This document shows, piece after piece, positions 1 to 13,556 of a DNA stretch of 64,000 nucleotides. The notes under the pieces are model-generated. The model saw only the letters and a list, made by a program, of their open reading frames with translations, ran no database searches and was not told the DNA's origin. Where the stretch lies: assembly GCA_028673005.1 (NCBI GenBank), contig CM054115.1, positions 189,538,548 through 189,602,547 on the forward strand, read 5' to 3'. Position 1 is the stretch's first letter. Every line of letters starts with the position of its first letter. The position numbers were made by a program, and so were the translations under genes. The stretch is from Tanypteryx hageni. Its lineage: Eukaryota > Arthropoda > Insecta > Odonata > Petaluridae.

Positions 1-3000
1 GTAAAATGTAGCTCATATTTTAATATTTTAAATTAAAGTTACGGTGGTAAAATTTTAACGCTAAGACTTGATTTATACAAGTAGATATAATACCTAAAAT
101 TCTCTAGTTAACGCCCCAAGTAAACATCCGGCCCGCCGAGTACTCGCAACCAATGGTTCTCAAACTTTCAGTTGTCGCGGCCCCCTCGAATATCATGCAG
201 CCACCTTTAAATTGAATATAGTAAAAATATGAAACTTTATTGGAAATTTTATGTTTTTGTAACTAATAATAATTTTTATCACATCCTTTTTCCCCACAAA
301 CTAACGTTTGCAACTACGAATGAAAAAGATTGCCGATATCTAATAATACATCATATTGTATCGGTGATTCATTTTTTAATTTTTTGGGGGGAATAGGAAG
401 GATTTATATTTTAATAGAAGATAGTAGCCAAAGAAGTGTGACGAAATGGATTTTAAAGGAATGCAACGTTAACCTTTAATATGGTAGCCTACGTATGGTA
501 GAATAAAAGGTCAAAGGTACCCTGGCCTAATAACGGTTTCCCAATCTCTAAAAATCAGAGGCCTCGAAGCAGACATAGGACAATGGATTCTTTTTTCGAA
601 AATTAATGGAGTGTTTTTATTTTTTCCCCGTATGACTGGAGTCGGCAGCTTCCGAATAAAGTTATTACATTGAGTCGGAAAAGAAGTTTCATTGGTTTTT
701 CCTGGGCTACGATGCATTACGAGGGTCCTATTTGCTGAGCCAAGGTCAAAGAATACTTACTGTTTCATAAAACAAAACTTGGCAAAAGGAATTCCGCGCG
801 GCCAAAATCGTTCCCCTTAAGCCTCAAGTGCTGCCACATTAGGACTTGCTGCCTCCTAGCAGAAAAAGGAAGTCTTTCCAAAAGTATTCAATTGTACATA
901 ATAATGAGTGAAATTTTCCTTTCTATGTTCATCTTGAACAGTTTTGGGAGACGTTTTCCAATTTCGTGAAACCAATGTTATGAAGATTTGCAATTATGGA
1001 ATGGGATGTGTATACGTTCTTGATAGACTGCTATCAAGTTACCGGCCGCAACTTAGAAGCAAAAAATGGTGATGGAATCGATTTGCGAATGCATTGAATA
1101 TTGCCGTATTAGTGTCTTCATGGTTTCGGCAAAATCCGATTTTTTGGTATTTTTCACTTAACAGTCCAATGTTTCTATTTGGGAACGTCCATAAAAACTG
1201 ATTAATAATTTTGTTATGTAATTTTTATTTTGAAAGGGTCTTAAATAGGCCAAAAATACTAATCTAGTATATAAATAAACTTCAAAAAAGGGTCGGAAAT
1301 GAATTTGGTCAGTAAAGGATTAATGATGCTGTCTGAGTCTTCCATTAGTAGGCCTTTCTTAAAAACTCCATCTTAGAGAATAGTCCGAACAGTTAATAAT
1401 AATAATAATATAATTAATAATAATATAATAAATAATATCTAGTGAATATTGCTGCCCGCACTGCAGTATATTTTTGTAACTTGCGACAAATCGGAATGAA
1501 TACCTTTGATCAAAATAACTGCACATTAAGGCTTTATTTCATTCTTCATGATTTATGGTTTAGTGTGTTAGCTAATCTTGGGTAGGGTTCATGAAGTTTT
1601 ATAGCCGCGCGATTATTACAGGCATCTTCCCCTTTTGCGCTCTTCTCCAAATGACCTCCCAAAAGATAGACTAGAGATGTCTTCGTCTGCTGTTGGAAAT
1701 ATCTTTAGTCCGAAACAAGCACTTATTTCAAATTTTTATTCTTGTGAATTTTATAAAAATCACTCACGTATTGGTTCAGATAACATTATTCTATAGATTT
1801 TGATGTCATGAAATAGGAAGCATTTAGATCAACTTTAATACATTTGTTTTGTGGTTACGTCATTTCCACGAAGACTATCTGTAAATGAATCCTTAGAATG
1901 TTCTCCTGAAATAATAGTCCAATTAATTCTTCGAAAAGATCCAGAAATCTGACATGTGTAGCCATGTACCATTTCGAGATACGGGGTTGAATGTTTTAGG
2001 CTTAAAAATTTCAAATTCATAATGAAACACTAAGAATAACATGATGTTGATTTGTACTACAAAAAATAGAATTTATCATCGATCTATGGGTTCCATAATG
2101 CAAGGAATGCCCGTTTATGCAAAACATGCCTTATTGCAATGGTGGGTTTCATTTTTAGAAAGTTAATTTCTTTTCCGAAGATATACGACTTAGATTTTAC
2201 AACCCATAAGAAGTTATATCCTCTCGCCAGAGGATAGCTTGAAAATAATTCGTCGGCAATTCCCAACCTCCTCCCCCTCCCACCACAACCTCTCTCTTCC
2301 CCTCCCCCATCCACCACCTTCCAAGAAATTCTCGCGCGCCGCGAGGTTCTCGAATACATTTATCACACCCACTTCTCGAATTACAGCCCTCATGAACCAA
2401 GGAAGATAGTTTTAAGAGGTGGAATGAGAGAAGCAATGTTTAGAGTCGCCATTCTCTCTTTTTTATATTGCTCTCTCGGGAGACGGACTTCTGCTCGAAA
2501 AGTCTTTGCAATTCATGCATAAAACAGACTGTTGAGCATCCAGCACACCTTTCTAAAGATGCGCAGGTGCGAGTTGAGCGCCCCACCACCTCACACCACG
2601 ACAAGGAGCAATGCGCGATAAGAGAGAAGGGGAGCAACCACAATTATTTCGCACGCATATATTGAATGCTGTTTTCGAAACATCCCCTAGAAGCTATTAT
2701 GAACAAATTCTACAAATAATTTGACACGTGCGCCTATCTCGTCCTTTGTGCAGGACGTGGAGGATGAATTCTGTTGGTCTAGCTTTCGATCAGTAAAAAT
2801 AATAAAGAGAAAAGATTAGGAAATCTGAAGGAACACATAATCATACAGATGTCTTTTTTCATTCAGACTGTCTTCATATGATTGATGCACGACAAAATAA
2901 TACGCAAACATTAAAATATAAAATGAGAATGTAAAACTTCGTTCTCTGCTTAAAAATTTATATGCTCGAAGAAAAAAATTACTTAATGAAATGATTTACA

Positions 3001-3813
3001 TATTTAGGCTGCTATCACGGATAGCTATATTATATAAGTAAAATAGAATATTTGTCTCATAAAAAAGAGCTGTAATTTATTTTCAAACTATATCTCTCGC
3101 CTTGTATGCAAATAATTAAAATTTTACTTGTTTTCGTGCATTTTTAGATCTATTTATTTCAATCCTCCATCAATCATCATAAATAGCATGTTATGTGACA
3201 GTTTGCGAGAAAATTTTTAACTTAAAAATTCTTTCCAAATGATAAAGAATTGCGAAGAGTTCTTGTAGCAAGTTCTCAATAATTCACATAATCATTCAGG
3301 AATTCATTCGCCTCACAAATACCTCTTTGGATGCTGCTCGATTGTCATTTTTCTCTGCTGTTCAGTGCTCTAGCACAAGGATATTGAGAAATGAATTAAC
3401 TAAAAATTTCCTAATCTTTTCTGGCTCACAGAATTAGATTTAATTCTTTGGACCCACATTTTGGATGGCAATAAGGAGCCATTAAAATAAACCCGCTAGT
3501 TGGTTGGCCACCTCCGATTTAAAAGAATCTTGCGTAAAAATTGCGCGATGATTAATGACTCGGTGCATTTTTATCTAAAATTTGGAAATATGTTCCGCCA
3601 TTGATCTGCTGTTACCAGACAACATAGTCGGAAAGTTGCTACGTGTTTAACATTTAGGGCCGCGCAGGCACTGGAGTATAATTATAATGATTTAAAAAGG
3701 GATATTTTTAATGAAGTGAGCAAAAGCATACCTTAACATTTATTAACAGGAACTGAAATAAGTTTAATATCTCGTTTAGGAAGTTTTATATTATAATAAC
3801 CGTTTTAAGAATT
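1..3813. other. AT-rich non-coding span
   Basis: I see no supported gene here; the short open frames lack recognisable domains or splice context. Positions 152-168 (TGGTTCTCAAACTTTC) resemble one end of a hAT-type element, without a visible partner. An (AAT)-type microsatellite lies near 1396-1435. Around 2250-2350 and 2560-2640 there are more GC-rich stretches with no identifiable product. Confidence 0.6.
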
Positions 3814-4113
3814 ATTTCATATAAACTTAAATTGGATTTATATTGAACCACAGAGTATTAAAAAAATTAAAATAGCTACAAATATTCGAAGGAATTTAGT
3901 TAGAAATTTTACTAAATATTATCGTCCGCAAAAAGATTTCGAAAAATTTGTTTCATTCAAAATATTTCATATAAACTTAAATTGGATTTATACTGAACCA
4001 CAGAGTATTAAAAAAATTAAAATAGCTACAAATATTCGAAGGAATTTAGTTAGAAATCTTACTAAATATTATCGTCCGCAAAAAGATTTCGAAAAATTTG
4101 TTTCATTCAAAAT
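3814..4113. repeat. 150-bp tandem duplication, two copies
   Basis: Copy 1 (3814-3963) and copy 2 (3964-4113) are adjacent direct repeats with a period of exactly 150 bp, differing at only a few bases (for example T/C near 3842/3992 and 3930/4080). No coding content is recognised. The high identity suggests a recent local duplication. Confidence 0.9.
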
Positions 4114-4507
4114 ATTTTCTAGATTCCTGAAAGAAAGAAATGAGGATCATAAATTAAATGCTTCAAATTTTTACCGAGAACGATATTAATATCTCAAAAA
4201 TCCTATAAGTAATCATTTCCTGCTTCAAAAGTTCCCGATGAGCAGCTATTATATAAAAATTCCTCAAGTTTCGAATAAAACACATTTATCGAGATACCAT
4301 CCCTTAAGATCGATTTGAAATTTTTATCTTGATGAAATATTCAAGAGGGCAATTTCGTTGCAAATTAAAAATACTCCATAGGCTCTTGTATTGAAAATTT
4401 CATAGAAAGTTTTACGCTCTTACTTACTCTCCCAGAACGGCAAAATTTGATGATGGAGATAACCGCAGAACAGAAGAGTGGGAGTGGCGGTTGTATTAAT
4501 GCGTGCG

Positions 4508-4925
4508 TTCACTCCCTCCACCCTCTCCCTCCACCCTCTCTCTCCACTCCCCTCCCTCCACCCTCTCCCTCCACTCCCCTCCCTCCACCCTCTCCCTCCA
4601 CTCCCCTCCCTCCCACTCGGCCCCCTCCCTCCGCCCCTCTCTCCGCTCCCTCCGCCCCCTCGCTTCATCCCTCCCCCCACCCCTATCCCTCCACTCCTCT
4701 CCCTCCACCCTCTCCCTCCACTCCCCTCCCTCAACCCCCTCCCTCCGCCTCTTTCCCCGCTCCCTCCGCCCCTCTACTTCGCTTCACCCCTCTCCTCCAC
4801 CCCCCCCCCTCGCCCCCCCTCCCCCACCCCTCTCCCTTCACTCCCCTACCCCTCTCCCTCCACATCCCTGCCCCTCTCCCTCCACTCCCCTGCCCCTCTC
4901 CCTCCACTCCCCTCCCTCCGCAGGC
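4508..4925. repeat. Polypyrimidine minisatellite (CCCTCCACT-type)
   Basis: The + strand is almost pure C/T with irregular repeats of CCCTCCACTCC and CCCTCCACCCTCTC. Long proline/serine/leucine frames on the + strand and glycine/arginine/glutamate frames on the - strand are low-complexity artefacts, not genes. Such purine/pyrimidine asymmetry can form triplex DNA. Confidence 0.9.
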
Positions 4926-6737
4926 CTTTGCCCTATGCATTCCCCACTTCCCATTCTAACGAAAACATTCTCCACAGTTCCCATCTCCTCTTGTATTTGC
5001 GCCATTTATCCTAATTCCATGATCGACTAGCACCTCTCTCGTTCCCATTCCCGTCTCTCCCGACCAAAAGACATTCCCGCAGCCCTTCCCGCCCTGGCCG
5101 CTCTCCAGAATCCGCCCGCATTTTCGCCCTGCGGCCTCTGTCCTTTCTCTTTCCGATTGATCCCGAGAAACTCCCTTGCTAGCAAACTTTACTTATCCTC
5201 TTACCTCAAAACATCCATCAGGAAACGTGTCACCAAGGGCAACCACCCCTCATCTGGACACGGCGAATAACCTCCGAATGCGATGAGAAAAGCTACGCGA
5301 GGACCCCTAAGGCATTATGAAATATTGCTTTCGGTGCGAGAAAAAAAATTGCTACCGAAAGAAAAATATTCCCAGATCAAAATCCGCGTTGCTGTCGTTG
5401 CTGGGATGAGGATGACTAAAACAGATCGGTAAAAAGTGACCTCTAGTGCGTGCCTTCTTCCTCGTTTAAAAAAAATAATTAGAAGCTAGAAAATATATTT
5501 AAAAAGTTGGCAAAACGTCATCTTGTTTGACGTCACAGCGTGACACAGTTTCTGCAGAAGACGGAAGTCAGCCCAGGCGCAGGAGAAGCCGTACATGATG
5601 AAGTTTATGCTTAGGAGTGAAAAAATTATTAAAGCCTAAAATGTTCCATCCCGTTTGCATAATTATTTAATGAAAAATTCCCTCCTGCCAGGCTCGAAAT
5701 AGCGAATCGCTTGGAAGTAACGCCATGACTATCCATCTTTCTATTACGGAAAGTAGACTAAAAACACACGGATTTACCTATATGCATGGATTAAATATCA
5801 ATAGTTTATCACAATCATCGATAGAAATTTTTAATTCCTCGTCGACTAAATAGTATTATCGAATATAATCCTTATTTGGAATTTTGAAGAGTTCCATCAA
5901 TTGTTAATGTTAAATATGATATCATAACTTTAAAAAAATATTTCATTCATCGATGTAATAATCATTTTAACCATATTTTCGAGCAAATAATAACCCGCTA
6001 TATTATCATGCAATTATGTTTTCTGTATATTTGAATGAAGAAAAAAGCAGAACGAAAAACTACGCTTTTTGTTTAATAAATAAATACTTTTATTTATAAT
6101 AAAAATTGAAAATTTATTTTTTAAATATAAGAAATTCAATGTTTTTCATTGTCGTAGCACCATTGAAGCATTTTCCAAGGAGGTTAACTATTTAATTGAC
6201 TTATGAAATTGTTACAAAAGCTGTAAGCAATGTAAGTTATAAAAACTCGATGGAAATATTCACACCTAGTATTTAACTCCACCCCATGGTTAAATTATTT
6301 TATTTAGTCCGAGTATGGTCAAATAAACAACACAGTAATATACATAATTATTCTACGGTTTTATTGCCAAGTTTTTCATTTTCGGCGAAATTAGTGAAGA
6401 ATCACTGTTTTTCGCCAATTAGACTCAAGATGAATAGTGAAAGCGTCCCATTAACTTAAAACCCGACTAATAGAGATAACTAAATGCACGGATAGATAAA
6501 TTTAATTTTATTACAAACAAACACCTGTCGAGTTATTTAATTAAAAAAGCTGCGACTACTTACAAGTAGCTTTCTTAGGTAAAATAATAGGTTTATAGAA
6601 CAAAAATAATTCGCATAATTCGGAAGGGAGTAAAGGCGTTGGCAGATTGAAAAGAATTTTAACGAAATCTCTTTGTTTAGAATTGCTGCCTGACCATTAG
6701 TTTCATATTAACTACTACAGATTTAAACTGACAGACA
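4926..6737. other. Non-coding span, GC-richer at its left
   Basis: No gene recognised. 5040-5620 is GC-richer than its surroundings and contains a perfect CRE-like octamer TGACGTCA at 5528-5535, so it could hold a promoter, but no exon can be linked to it. The remainder is AT-rich. Confidence 0.4.
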
Positions 6738-6980
6738 TTTTCTATTCAAGAACAAGAACTTAAAAATTGTTGTCACGGATATCTCCAATAGACACAACAA
6801 GGTTATAAAAAACCAGATGCGCATTTCGGCAACAAAGCAGCCGTCTTCAGTGGTAATTCACCGAAAATAGATTCTACTTTGTAGCGGAAATGCGCCTTTC
6901 GTTTTTTATAAACTTGTTGTGGCTATTGGAGATACCGTTACAAAAATTTTCTAAGTGCTTATTCTTGAATATTTTCAGTC
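6738..6980 (-). mobile_element. Fold-back (PLE-like) element with hammerhead motif
   Basis: An imperfect inverted repeat: about 6738-6839 pairs with about 6874-6980, and the most similar parts are ATCTCCAATAG...ACAACAAG and its complement. A hammerhead motif lies near the centre on the - strand. There is no open reading frame. The palindromic layout matches the inverted pseudo-LTR arrangement of Penelope-like elements. A target-site duplication could not be fixed with confidence. Confidence 0.6.
6812..6854 (-). ncRNA. Hammerhead ribozyme motif
   Basis: Read on the - strand: ACCA stem I, CTGAAGA core, stem II GGCTGC/GTTGCC with a TTT loop (one U-U mismatch and one G-U pair), GAA, self-complementary stem III ATGCGCAT, cleavage base C, then TGGT closing stem I. 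This fits the hammerhead consensus CUGANGA...GAA-A...U-H. Activity is inferred from the motif only. Confidence 0.7.
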
Positions 6981-7692
6981 TTAGGCCTAGTTCCTTGATT
7001 CCCTGTTGAAGACATTTTCTAGTTTCCTACACAAAAACTTCATGCAATATTCTCTAACACCAACGTTGGTTAAATTTCCTTTTTTGTCCTTATTTTAAAT
7101 ATTTGTTCTATAAAAAGAAAATTAACATTTACAAAATAGTTTGAAACTCAAAACAACGCCAAATGGGCGAAACAGTAGTAGAGTGGGCGTATCTAGAAAA
7201 TAGGGAAGGGGGTTTAAAATTCATAATACAATTTTTAAAAAAGCTAATCATCAAGGATCGTCCATAAAGACTAAAAATTAAAAGTGAAAGGTGGAGAAAT
7301 ACGCGGTGCGAATCACCGCTATATACTGTTAGTTCTTTCGCCGATTTCATGGAAACGGCCAGGGTTTATGAAACTGTCCACTCAGCCCACACTGCGAAGA
7401 TGGGAACGTGCCTCTAGTATGTTCAGAAAACATTAACGCACGCATTATCCAAGAAGTAAAATGTAAATGCACATTAAAAATGACTAATTACTGACTGCTG
7501 GAAGAAATTTAGTGATGGAACGAAAATGAAATCAGAGTAAAAGAAGACAATTTTCGGTCATGGTGATGGTCCAAATCCTCTCCTCCTAGATACGCCACTG
7601 TAATAGAAGTATACGAGCGGAATTACCCGTTGAACATCAACGGGACTTTGTAGTGTGATTAAAATATAACTTCTGAGGTGTGTGTGTAAAAA

Positions 7693-7693
<1 letters not shown>
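6981..7693. other. Non-coding span
   Basis: No gene or recognised repeat is visible. Confidence 0.4.

Positions 7694-7746
<53 letters not shown>
7694..7746. repeat. (TA)n microsatellite
   Basis: An almost pure TA run of about 50 bp, about 100 bp upstream of the LINE 5' region. A similar TA run flanks another LINE copy at 28364-28422. Confidence 0.95.
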
Positions 7747-7753
<7 letters not shown>

Positions 7754-7839
7754 AAGAAACTATCATCAGTGCCTGGCAGTAGGCAGCAGTACTGTCAGTA
7801 TGGTATAGAGCCGAAAACAAATGATGTTGGTTGGGTCTA

Positions 7840-10800
7840 TATCCAATACAGCTGTAGGCGTGATCAGGACGATTTGAACGGCTACAGTACTGCGATGTGG
7901 AAAGCAAGAGGGAAGCTACCACATTACAATCCCTAGTAAAGATTATATGGTTGGACAATATGAGTTCTCTCGAGGTAAAACTATCCGGAGGTAAAATAGT
8001 CCCCCAATCGGATCTCCGGGAGGGGACTGCCTTGAGGAAAACATTTGTCGAAAGTAAATTACGAATAGGGACTTGGAACGTAAGAACTATGAGAAAGGCA
8101 GGAAAGCTAGAGAACTTGAAAGAAGAAATGAGAAGAAATAGAGTCGAAATTATAGGGCTAAGCGAAACTAGATGGGAGGGAGAAGGACAGTTCGACTCGG
8201 AAGAATTCACGGTAGTTTATTCTGGAGGAAATAGTGGGGAAAGGGGAGTAGCTCTGGTACTTAGGAAAGATATGATGAAAAGCGTGACAAAGATAATAGC
8301 AACGAACGATAGACTGATGGCAATAAAGCTAAAAGCAGTCCCAGTGGACATGCTGATAATCCAGGTATATATGCCAACGTCAGCTCATGACGATGAAGAA
8401 ATAGATGAGATCTATGAGCAAATTAATGAAATTTACGAAGAAGACGGAAGAGGAAAGGTAAACTGCATACTAATGGGAAATTGGAACAGCATAGTCGGAG
8501 AAGGACAGGAAGAAAATGTTGTCGTGCAATACGGACTTGGGAAGAGAAATCGAGGAGGGGAGAAACTCGTAGAATTCTGCGTCAATAATGACCTTGTAGT
8601 GACTAATACATGGTTCAAAAACCATAAACGAAGGTTATACACATGGAAAAGCCCAGGATATAGAATGAGATGCCAAATAAATTACATCCTTGTAAAACAA
8701 AGATTCAGGAACAGCATAAAGAACGCCAAGGCATTGCAAGGAGCAGACATTGAATCAGATCACAGCCTTCTAATACTTGACGAGAGTACAAAGCTCAAAC
8801 AAATAAGAAAAACGAGAAGAGAAAGACAGACCTAGGGCCTAAAAAAAAACTGAAAGAAAGGCAGGATGTAGTCAGCATGAAGTTGGAAGATAACCTAAGA
8901 AAGTTGGAAAACAAACCGAAGACCGTTGATATAGAATAAGATGAAATTAAAACCAGTATCAAGGATACCTTGGATAATGAGATTGGAAAACAAGAGAAGA
9001 AAATCAGAAAACCATGGATCAAGAAGGAAATGCTGGAGGAAATGGATGAGAGACGAAAATGGAAAAACGTTAACAGTGAAGAAGGTAGAGCCAACTATAG
9101 GCGTATAAACAATGAGTTGAGAAGGGTAACAGATAAAGCTAGAGAAAATTGGATAAAAGGAAAATGTGATGAAATAGAACAAATGGAGAAGTTAGGACGG
9201 TACGATATGATGTACGCTAGGGCACTGGAATTAGAAGATAAGAAGTCTAATGGAATTTGTGGTAAAGGAATTATGAATACGGATGGAAAGATAGTCTCAG
9301 AAACAAAGGATGTAGCACAGGTATAGGAAGAATACATTAAGGAATTATACAGCAAACAGGCAGGAGCGGCAAAAATAGAACTGGAAGATGAGGAAAACAT
9401 TGAAGAAGACAACTTAGGACCAAGTATTATGGAGAGCGAAGTAGAAAAGGCGATAGTGGAACTAAAGAAGGAGAAAGCCACGGGCAGCGATGGAATACCG
9501 GCTGAGATACTTAAAGTCATAGGATCAGAAGGACTAAAAGCGATCACGAAATTAATTAATAAGATTTACGACACGGGAGAGTGGCCTCAGGATTTCCTAG
9601 AAGTAACAATGATCCCTCTAAAGAAGAAGCCAAAGGCTATGCAGTGTAAAGATTACGGAACGATAAGCCTTCTGTCACACACATCGAAGATCATCACGAG
9701 GATTCTTAATAAGAGGCTGGAGAAAAAGGCGGAAGAAATACTAGGGGAAGATCAATTCGGTTTCAGAAAAGGACGAGGAACTAGAGATGCTATAGGAGTA
9801 GTTAGAATCATATCAGAAAGGGCAATAGAGTACAGTCAAGATATCTGCGCATGTTTCGTAGACTGCCAGAAGGCCTTTGATAGAGTAAATTGGGTAAAGT
9901 TGATAAAGATATAAAGGATATAGGTGTAGACTGGAAAGACACGAGACTGATTAGGAATCTATATGAGAATCAAGTTGTAAAGGTCAGGTTTGAGAATGTG
10001 GACACCTGCGGAATAAATATCGGTAGAGGAGTAAGACAAGGCTGCTCCCTATCGCCAACCCTATTCAATATATATGGAGAAAGTCTAATGCAAGAAGCTT
10101 TAGAAGGCACAGGGGATTTCAAAATTGGAGGAAGGATTATAAGAACAGTAAAATACGCAGATGATCAAGTACTTCTAGCAAGAAAGGAAGAGGAGCTACA
10201 AAAAATGATAAATAGACTAGTGATAACAGGTAGAAAATACGATATGGAAATAAATACAGAAAAATCCAAGGTCATTCGAATATCGGGTAAAGAAGAGAAT
10301 CTGAACATAAGTATTTGGGGAAAGCCATTAGAACAAGTTTCAGAATATAAATACCTTGGAAGTATCATAACACGAGAGGCAAAATGTACGGATGAGATCA
10401 AAACTAGAATAGGAAAAGCAAAAGCGGCTTTCAGGAGAAAGAAACAACTACTTACAGGGAATATAAGGGAAGATATCCGCAAGAAGTTGATAAAATGCTA
10501 CGTATGGAGTATAGCATTTTATGGGGCAGAAACATGGACGCTAAGGAAAAATGACATCAAATACTTGGAAAGCTTTGAAATGTGGACTTGGAGGAGAATG
10601 CTGAAGATAAAATGGACAGATAGGATGAAAAACGATGAAGTGCTACGAAGAATAGGAGAGAAGCGAATGATTATACAGACTATATATACAGAGGAAGGCT
10701 AACTGGGTTGGACATTACCTGAGGAGAGAGAGTATGATTAAAGACATGTTAGAAGGAAAACTAGACGGGAAAAGGGAAAGAGGTAGGAAAAGGTTTCAGC

Positions 10801-10952
10801 TGATAGACGATTTGAAAGGGAAAGAGAGTTATCAAGATATTAAGAGGACAGCGGAAAATAGGAGTATATGGAGAACCAGGTTTAACCAAGAATAATCACG
10901 TACCTGTCTACGGACAGACTACCTATGATGATGATATATATATATATATATA
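7840..10952 (+). mobile_element. RTE-like LINE, near full length, degraded
   Basis: A non-LTR retrotransposon with an AP-like endonuclease followed by a reverse transcriptase. Endonuclease motifs: IGTWNVRTM (about 8070), LSETRW (8160), VYMPT (8370), MGNWNSIVGEG (8476) and ESDHSLL (8754). RT motifs: ATGSDGIPAE (9478), QFGFRKGRGTRDA (9752), FVDCQKAFDRVNW (9858), RQGCSLSPTLFNIY (10036) and YADDQVLLA (10154). The C-terminal YGAETW-type domain is near 10520, with its tail around 10730-10895. The 3' end is a short ATGATG/(AT)n tail, as in RTE-type LINEs. Frames are broken by stops or shifts near 8833, 8938, 9324, 9900 and 10700, so it is dead. The catalytic GDWN aspartate of the endonuclease reads N. 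The 5' region shares CCCCAATCGGATCTCCGGG with the LINE copies at 28.4-32.9 kb. The RTE clade assignment is inferred from motifs. Confidence 0.88.
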
Positions 10953-11102
10953 TTGTAAATGTAATTGTTTGATTAATTAATAAATTTCTGACAATCATTT
11001 AAATTCTCCCAGAAAATGAAGCGCTTAAAATTTATTACATTCTGGCATCAATATACAACTGCATTTGCCACTCTTTGGCTCCGTTATTCTTCCTCTTCGT
11101 AC

Positions 11103-11286
11103 GTTTACTGAATAATAATATTCTTCAATTATTAACGCTGCAATCTATTAAGTTTGACATTGCGCGAAGCGAATAACACAATTCTTTCGTCTATTTGAAG
11201 ACTAAATAGACGCTAATTCAATCGGAGGCAGCAATGTGGGTCGCCTTGGCAACACCCGGAAAGAGTACGAAAAAGCGATAAAATTT
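11103..11286 (+). repeat. Direct repeat, copy 1 (partner 13557-13773)
   Basis: Runs from a GTTTACTGAATAATAATA start through a conserved core GGAGGCAGCAATGTGGGTCG to GATAAAATTT. The partner copy about 2.45 kb away has ~35 bp of extra sequence in its middle. Copy 1 is interrupted by a LINE fragment exactly where the match stops. Confidence 0.85.
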
Positions 11287-12309
11287 TCTAGATGTTGTGA
11301 TGGTACCACTGGAGAAAAAGAACAATGCAAAATGTTGTAAGGATTACAGAACTATTAGTTTAATTTCTCATACAGCTAAAGTTCTAACCAGAATAATAAC
11401 CAAAAGAATTGAATGTAAAATAGAAAAGGAGCTGCAAGATAATCAGTTTGGTTTCAGAAGAGGAAGGGGGACTAGAGATGCTATAGGATATATGAAAATG
11501 ATGATAGAAAGAGCGATAGAAGTCAATATAGGTATGTATTTTTGTTTTGTAGATTGGGAGAAAGCTTTTGACCGAGTGAAATGGGATAAAATGCTGGGTA
11601 TTTTAAACACAATAGGAATAGATTGGAAAGATAAAAGATTGCTTAAAAACCTTTACTTTGATCAAAAGATTAGAGTCAGGGTTGAAGGAGAAGAAACAGA
11701 AAGTACTTCAATAGGGAGGGGAGTGAGGCAGGGATGTCCTATTTTACCAGCGATATTTAATATTTATGCAGAAACAATAACAAAAGAAGCGTTGATGGAA
11801 GAGAAAGGATTTAAGATAGGAGGTGAAAGTATTACCACCATTAAATACGCAGATGATCAGGGCTTAATAGCAGAAGACGAGAAAGAGCTTCAGAGGATGA
11901 CAGACAGACTAGTGGAGGTTGGCCAACAATATGGAATGAAGATCAATGCTGAAAAAACGAAAGTCATGGTGGTTTCAAAGGAACATAAAGAATTAAATAT
12001 AATGGTAAATGGCCAAAATTGGAACAAGTAAGTAGTTTCAAATATCTTGGCAGTATTTTAGCGCAGGATGGAAGTAGTACACAGGACATCAGAAGTAGGA
12101 TTGCAATGGCAAAAGCAGCATTTAACGAGAAGAAGGAGCTTCTCGCAAGCAAGAAAATAAATTTAGAAACAAGGAAGAAATTAGCAAAATGTTACATATG
12201 GAGCATAGCTCTTTATGGTGCAGAGACGTGGAGGGTAAGGAGAAAGGAGGAAAAATATTTAGAAAGTTTTGAGATGTGGGTATGGAGGAGAATGATGAAA
12301 GTGAAAGTG
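11284..12309 (+). mobile_element. LINE fragment (RT domain only)
   Basis: An internal piece of the same LINE family as the - strand copy at 29957-32940, with very similar protein: FLDVVMVPLEKK, QFGFRRGRGTRDA, FVDWEKAFDRVKW, RQGCPILPAIFNIY and KYADDQGLIA (catalytic YADD). A stop or frameshift near 12030 splits the RT from the C-terminal ALYGAETWRVRRK region. It lacks the endonuclease and the true LINE 3' end, so it was trimmed on both sides, perhaps by deletion after insertion. The left edge lies inside the direct repeat ending at 11286. Confidence 0.88.
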
Positions 12310-13556
12310 AACTCATTTACTGCTCGGCAAATCTGACGCGATGCCTAGCCAGAAACTTCTTAGCTATTAGGTAAGTACTCGAATGCTTTTAAACACGTTT
12401 AATGACGTAAATACGTTTCATTTTGACTTATGAAAAAATGGAATAGGTTACTTGTGTTTCGTTTCGTAATACTTAGCATTACTTTGAGTTAAGAAAACAA
12501 TACATGTTTGTTGCGGAAATATTTGTCTATATTTTGAAATTAGACCATCTAACCGCGATTCGTAATTACCAGCAATATATGAGGAATCTACGATTAGTAG
12601 GAGGTTGTAGTTAACTGCTTTAACTGCCAAATATTACTTTTACTTCGTCATTTAGGGACTCTTTGACTTAGCCAAATTCTCCAAACGAAAAACCATTGCT
12701 CGGAAAGGGGATGCATCTTCGAATATAGCTTTTCAAAAAGCACTTTTAAAGTAAATATAAAAAAATCATAGCTCGAAAATGTAATATAATTCGGCATAGC
12801 TTCTAACATTCGATTCCTATCACGGTCTAATTTCAGATATGCACGGTGCAATAGATATAGATCATTATGGAAACCGAAGTAAATTCCTCGTGTCTCAAAA
12901 CTGTCAGAGTAACCCACGTATTTTTAGTGCTTTTTGTCATTGCTGAAAACCACTATTATCTTTGTGATGTCCGTCCGTACGCATATATCAGGGAAGAATA
13001 GACTGAACCGATATCAAGCGAATTTGGTGCATAGAATATTTAAATAAATACAGGACCAAAATGACATTTCGACAGGATTGACTGAGCAGGGGTGACACAA
13101 TTGCAAAGATTAACTTTTCGGTAATTATGAATTTGGAAGGAATTGACTGACCGATTTCAACGAAATTTTGTATGAAGGAGGTGTGCAACATAAAATAACA
13201 AAATCAAGATGTTTAGTATAGATTTAGGAATTAGGGCTGCTACAAATCAAATAAAAAATTCTTTTTACAAGTATTTGTGTTCAACTGTCCACATCAATTT
13301 TAACCATATTTAATATTTACTAGTTGTACTCGCAAAAACTTTTTCGAAGTCAGAAATCTGCATATTTAAAAGTAATAATAGCCAATTTCTCCTTATAAAC
13401 TTAGACAACTGATATTTTGAATGTCATGTTTGTTTTTATAATTTACATGTTCAATTTTAATTGTCTCTCTCATACGAAAAAGGTCACATTCCAGTATTGA
13501 AATAAAAAAAAGATTTTTTCTTTTGATCAATCGTTAAAAATGCCCAATCCACACGC
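12310..13556. other. Non-coding span
   Basis: AT-rich, no gene recognised. It is bracketed, together with the LINE fragment, by the direct repeats at 11103-11286 and 13557-13773. Confidence 0.4.

Noticed and set aside
4447..5030. Long open frames over the C/T tract
   Set aside because: Proline/serine/leucine-only products in three frames are by-products of the minisatellite.
7659..8210. 183-codon frame on the - strand
   Set aside because: Shadow of the LINE endonuclease plus the TA microsatellite (poly Ile/Tyr).
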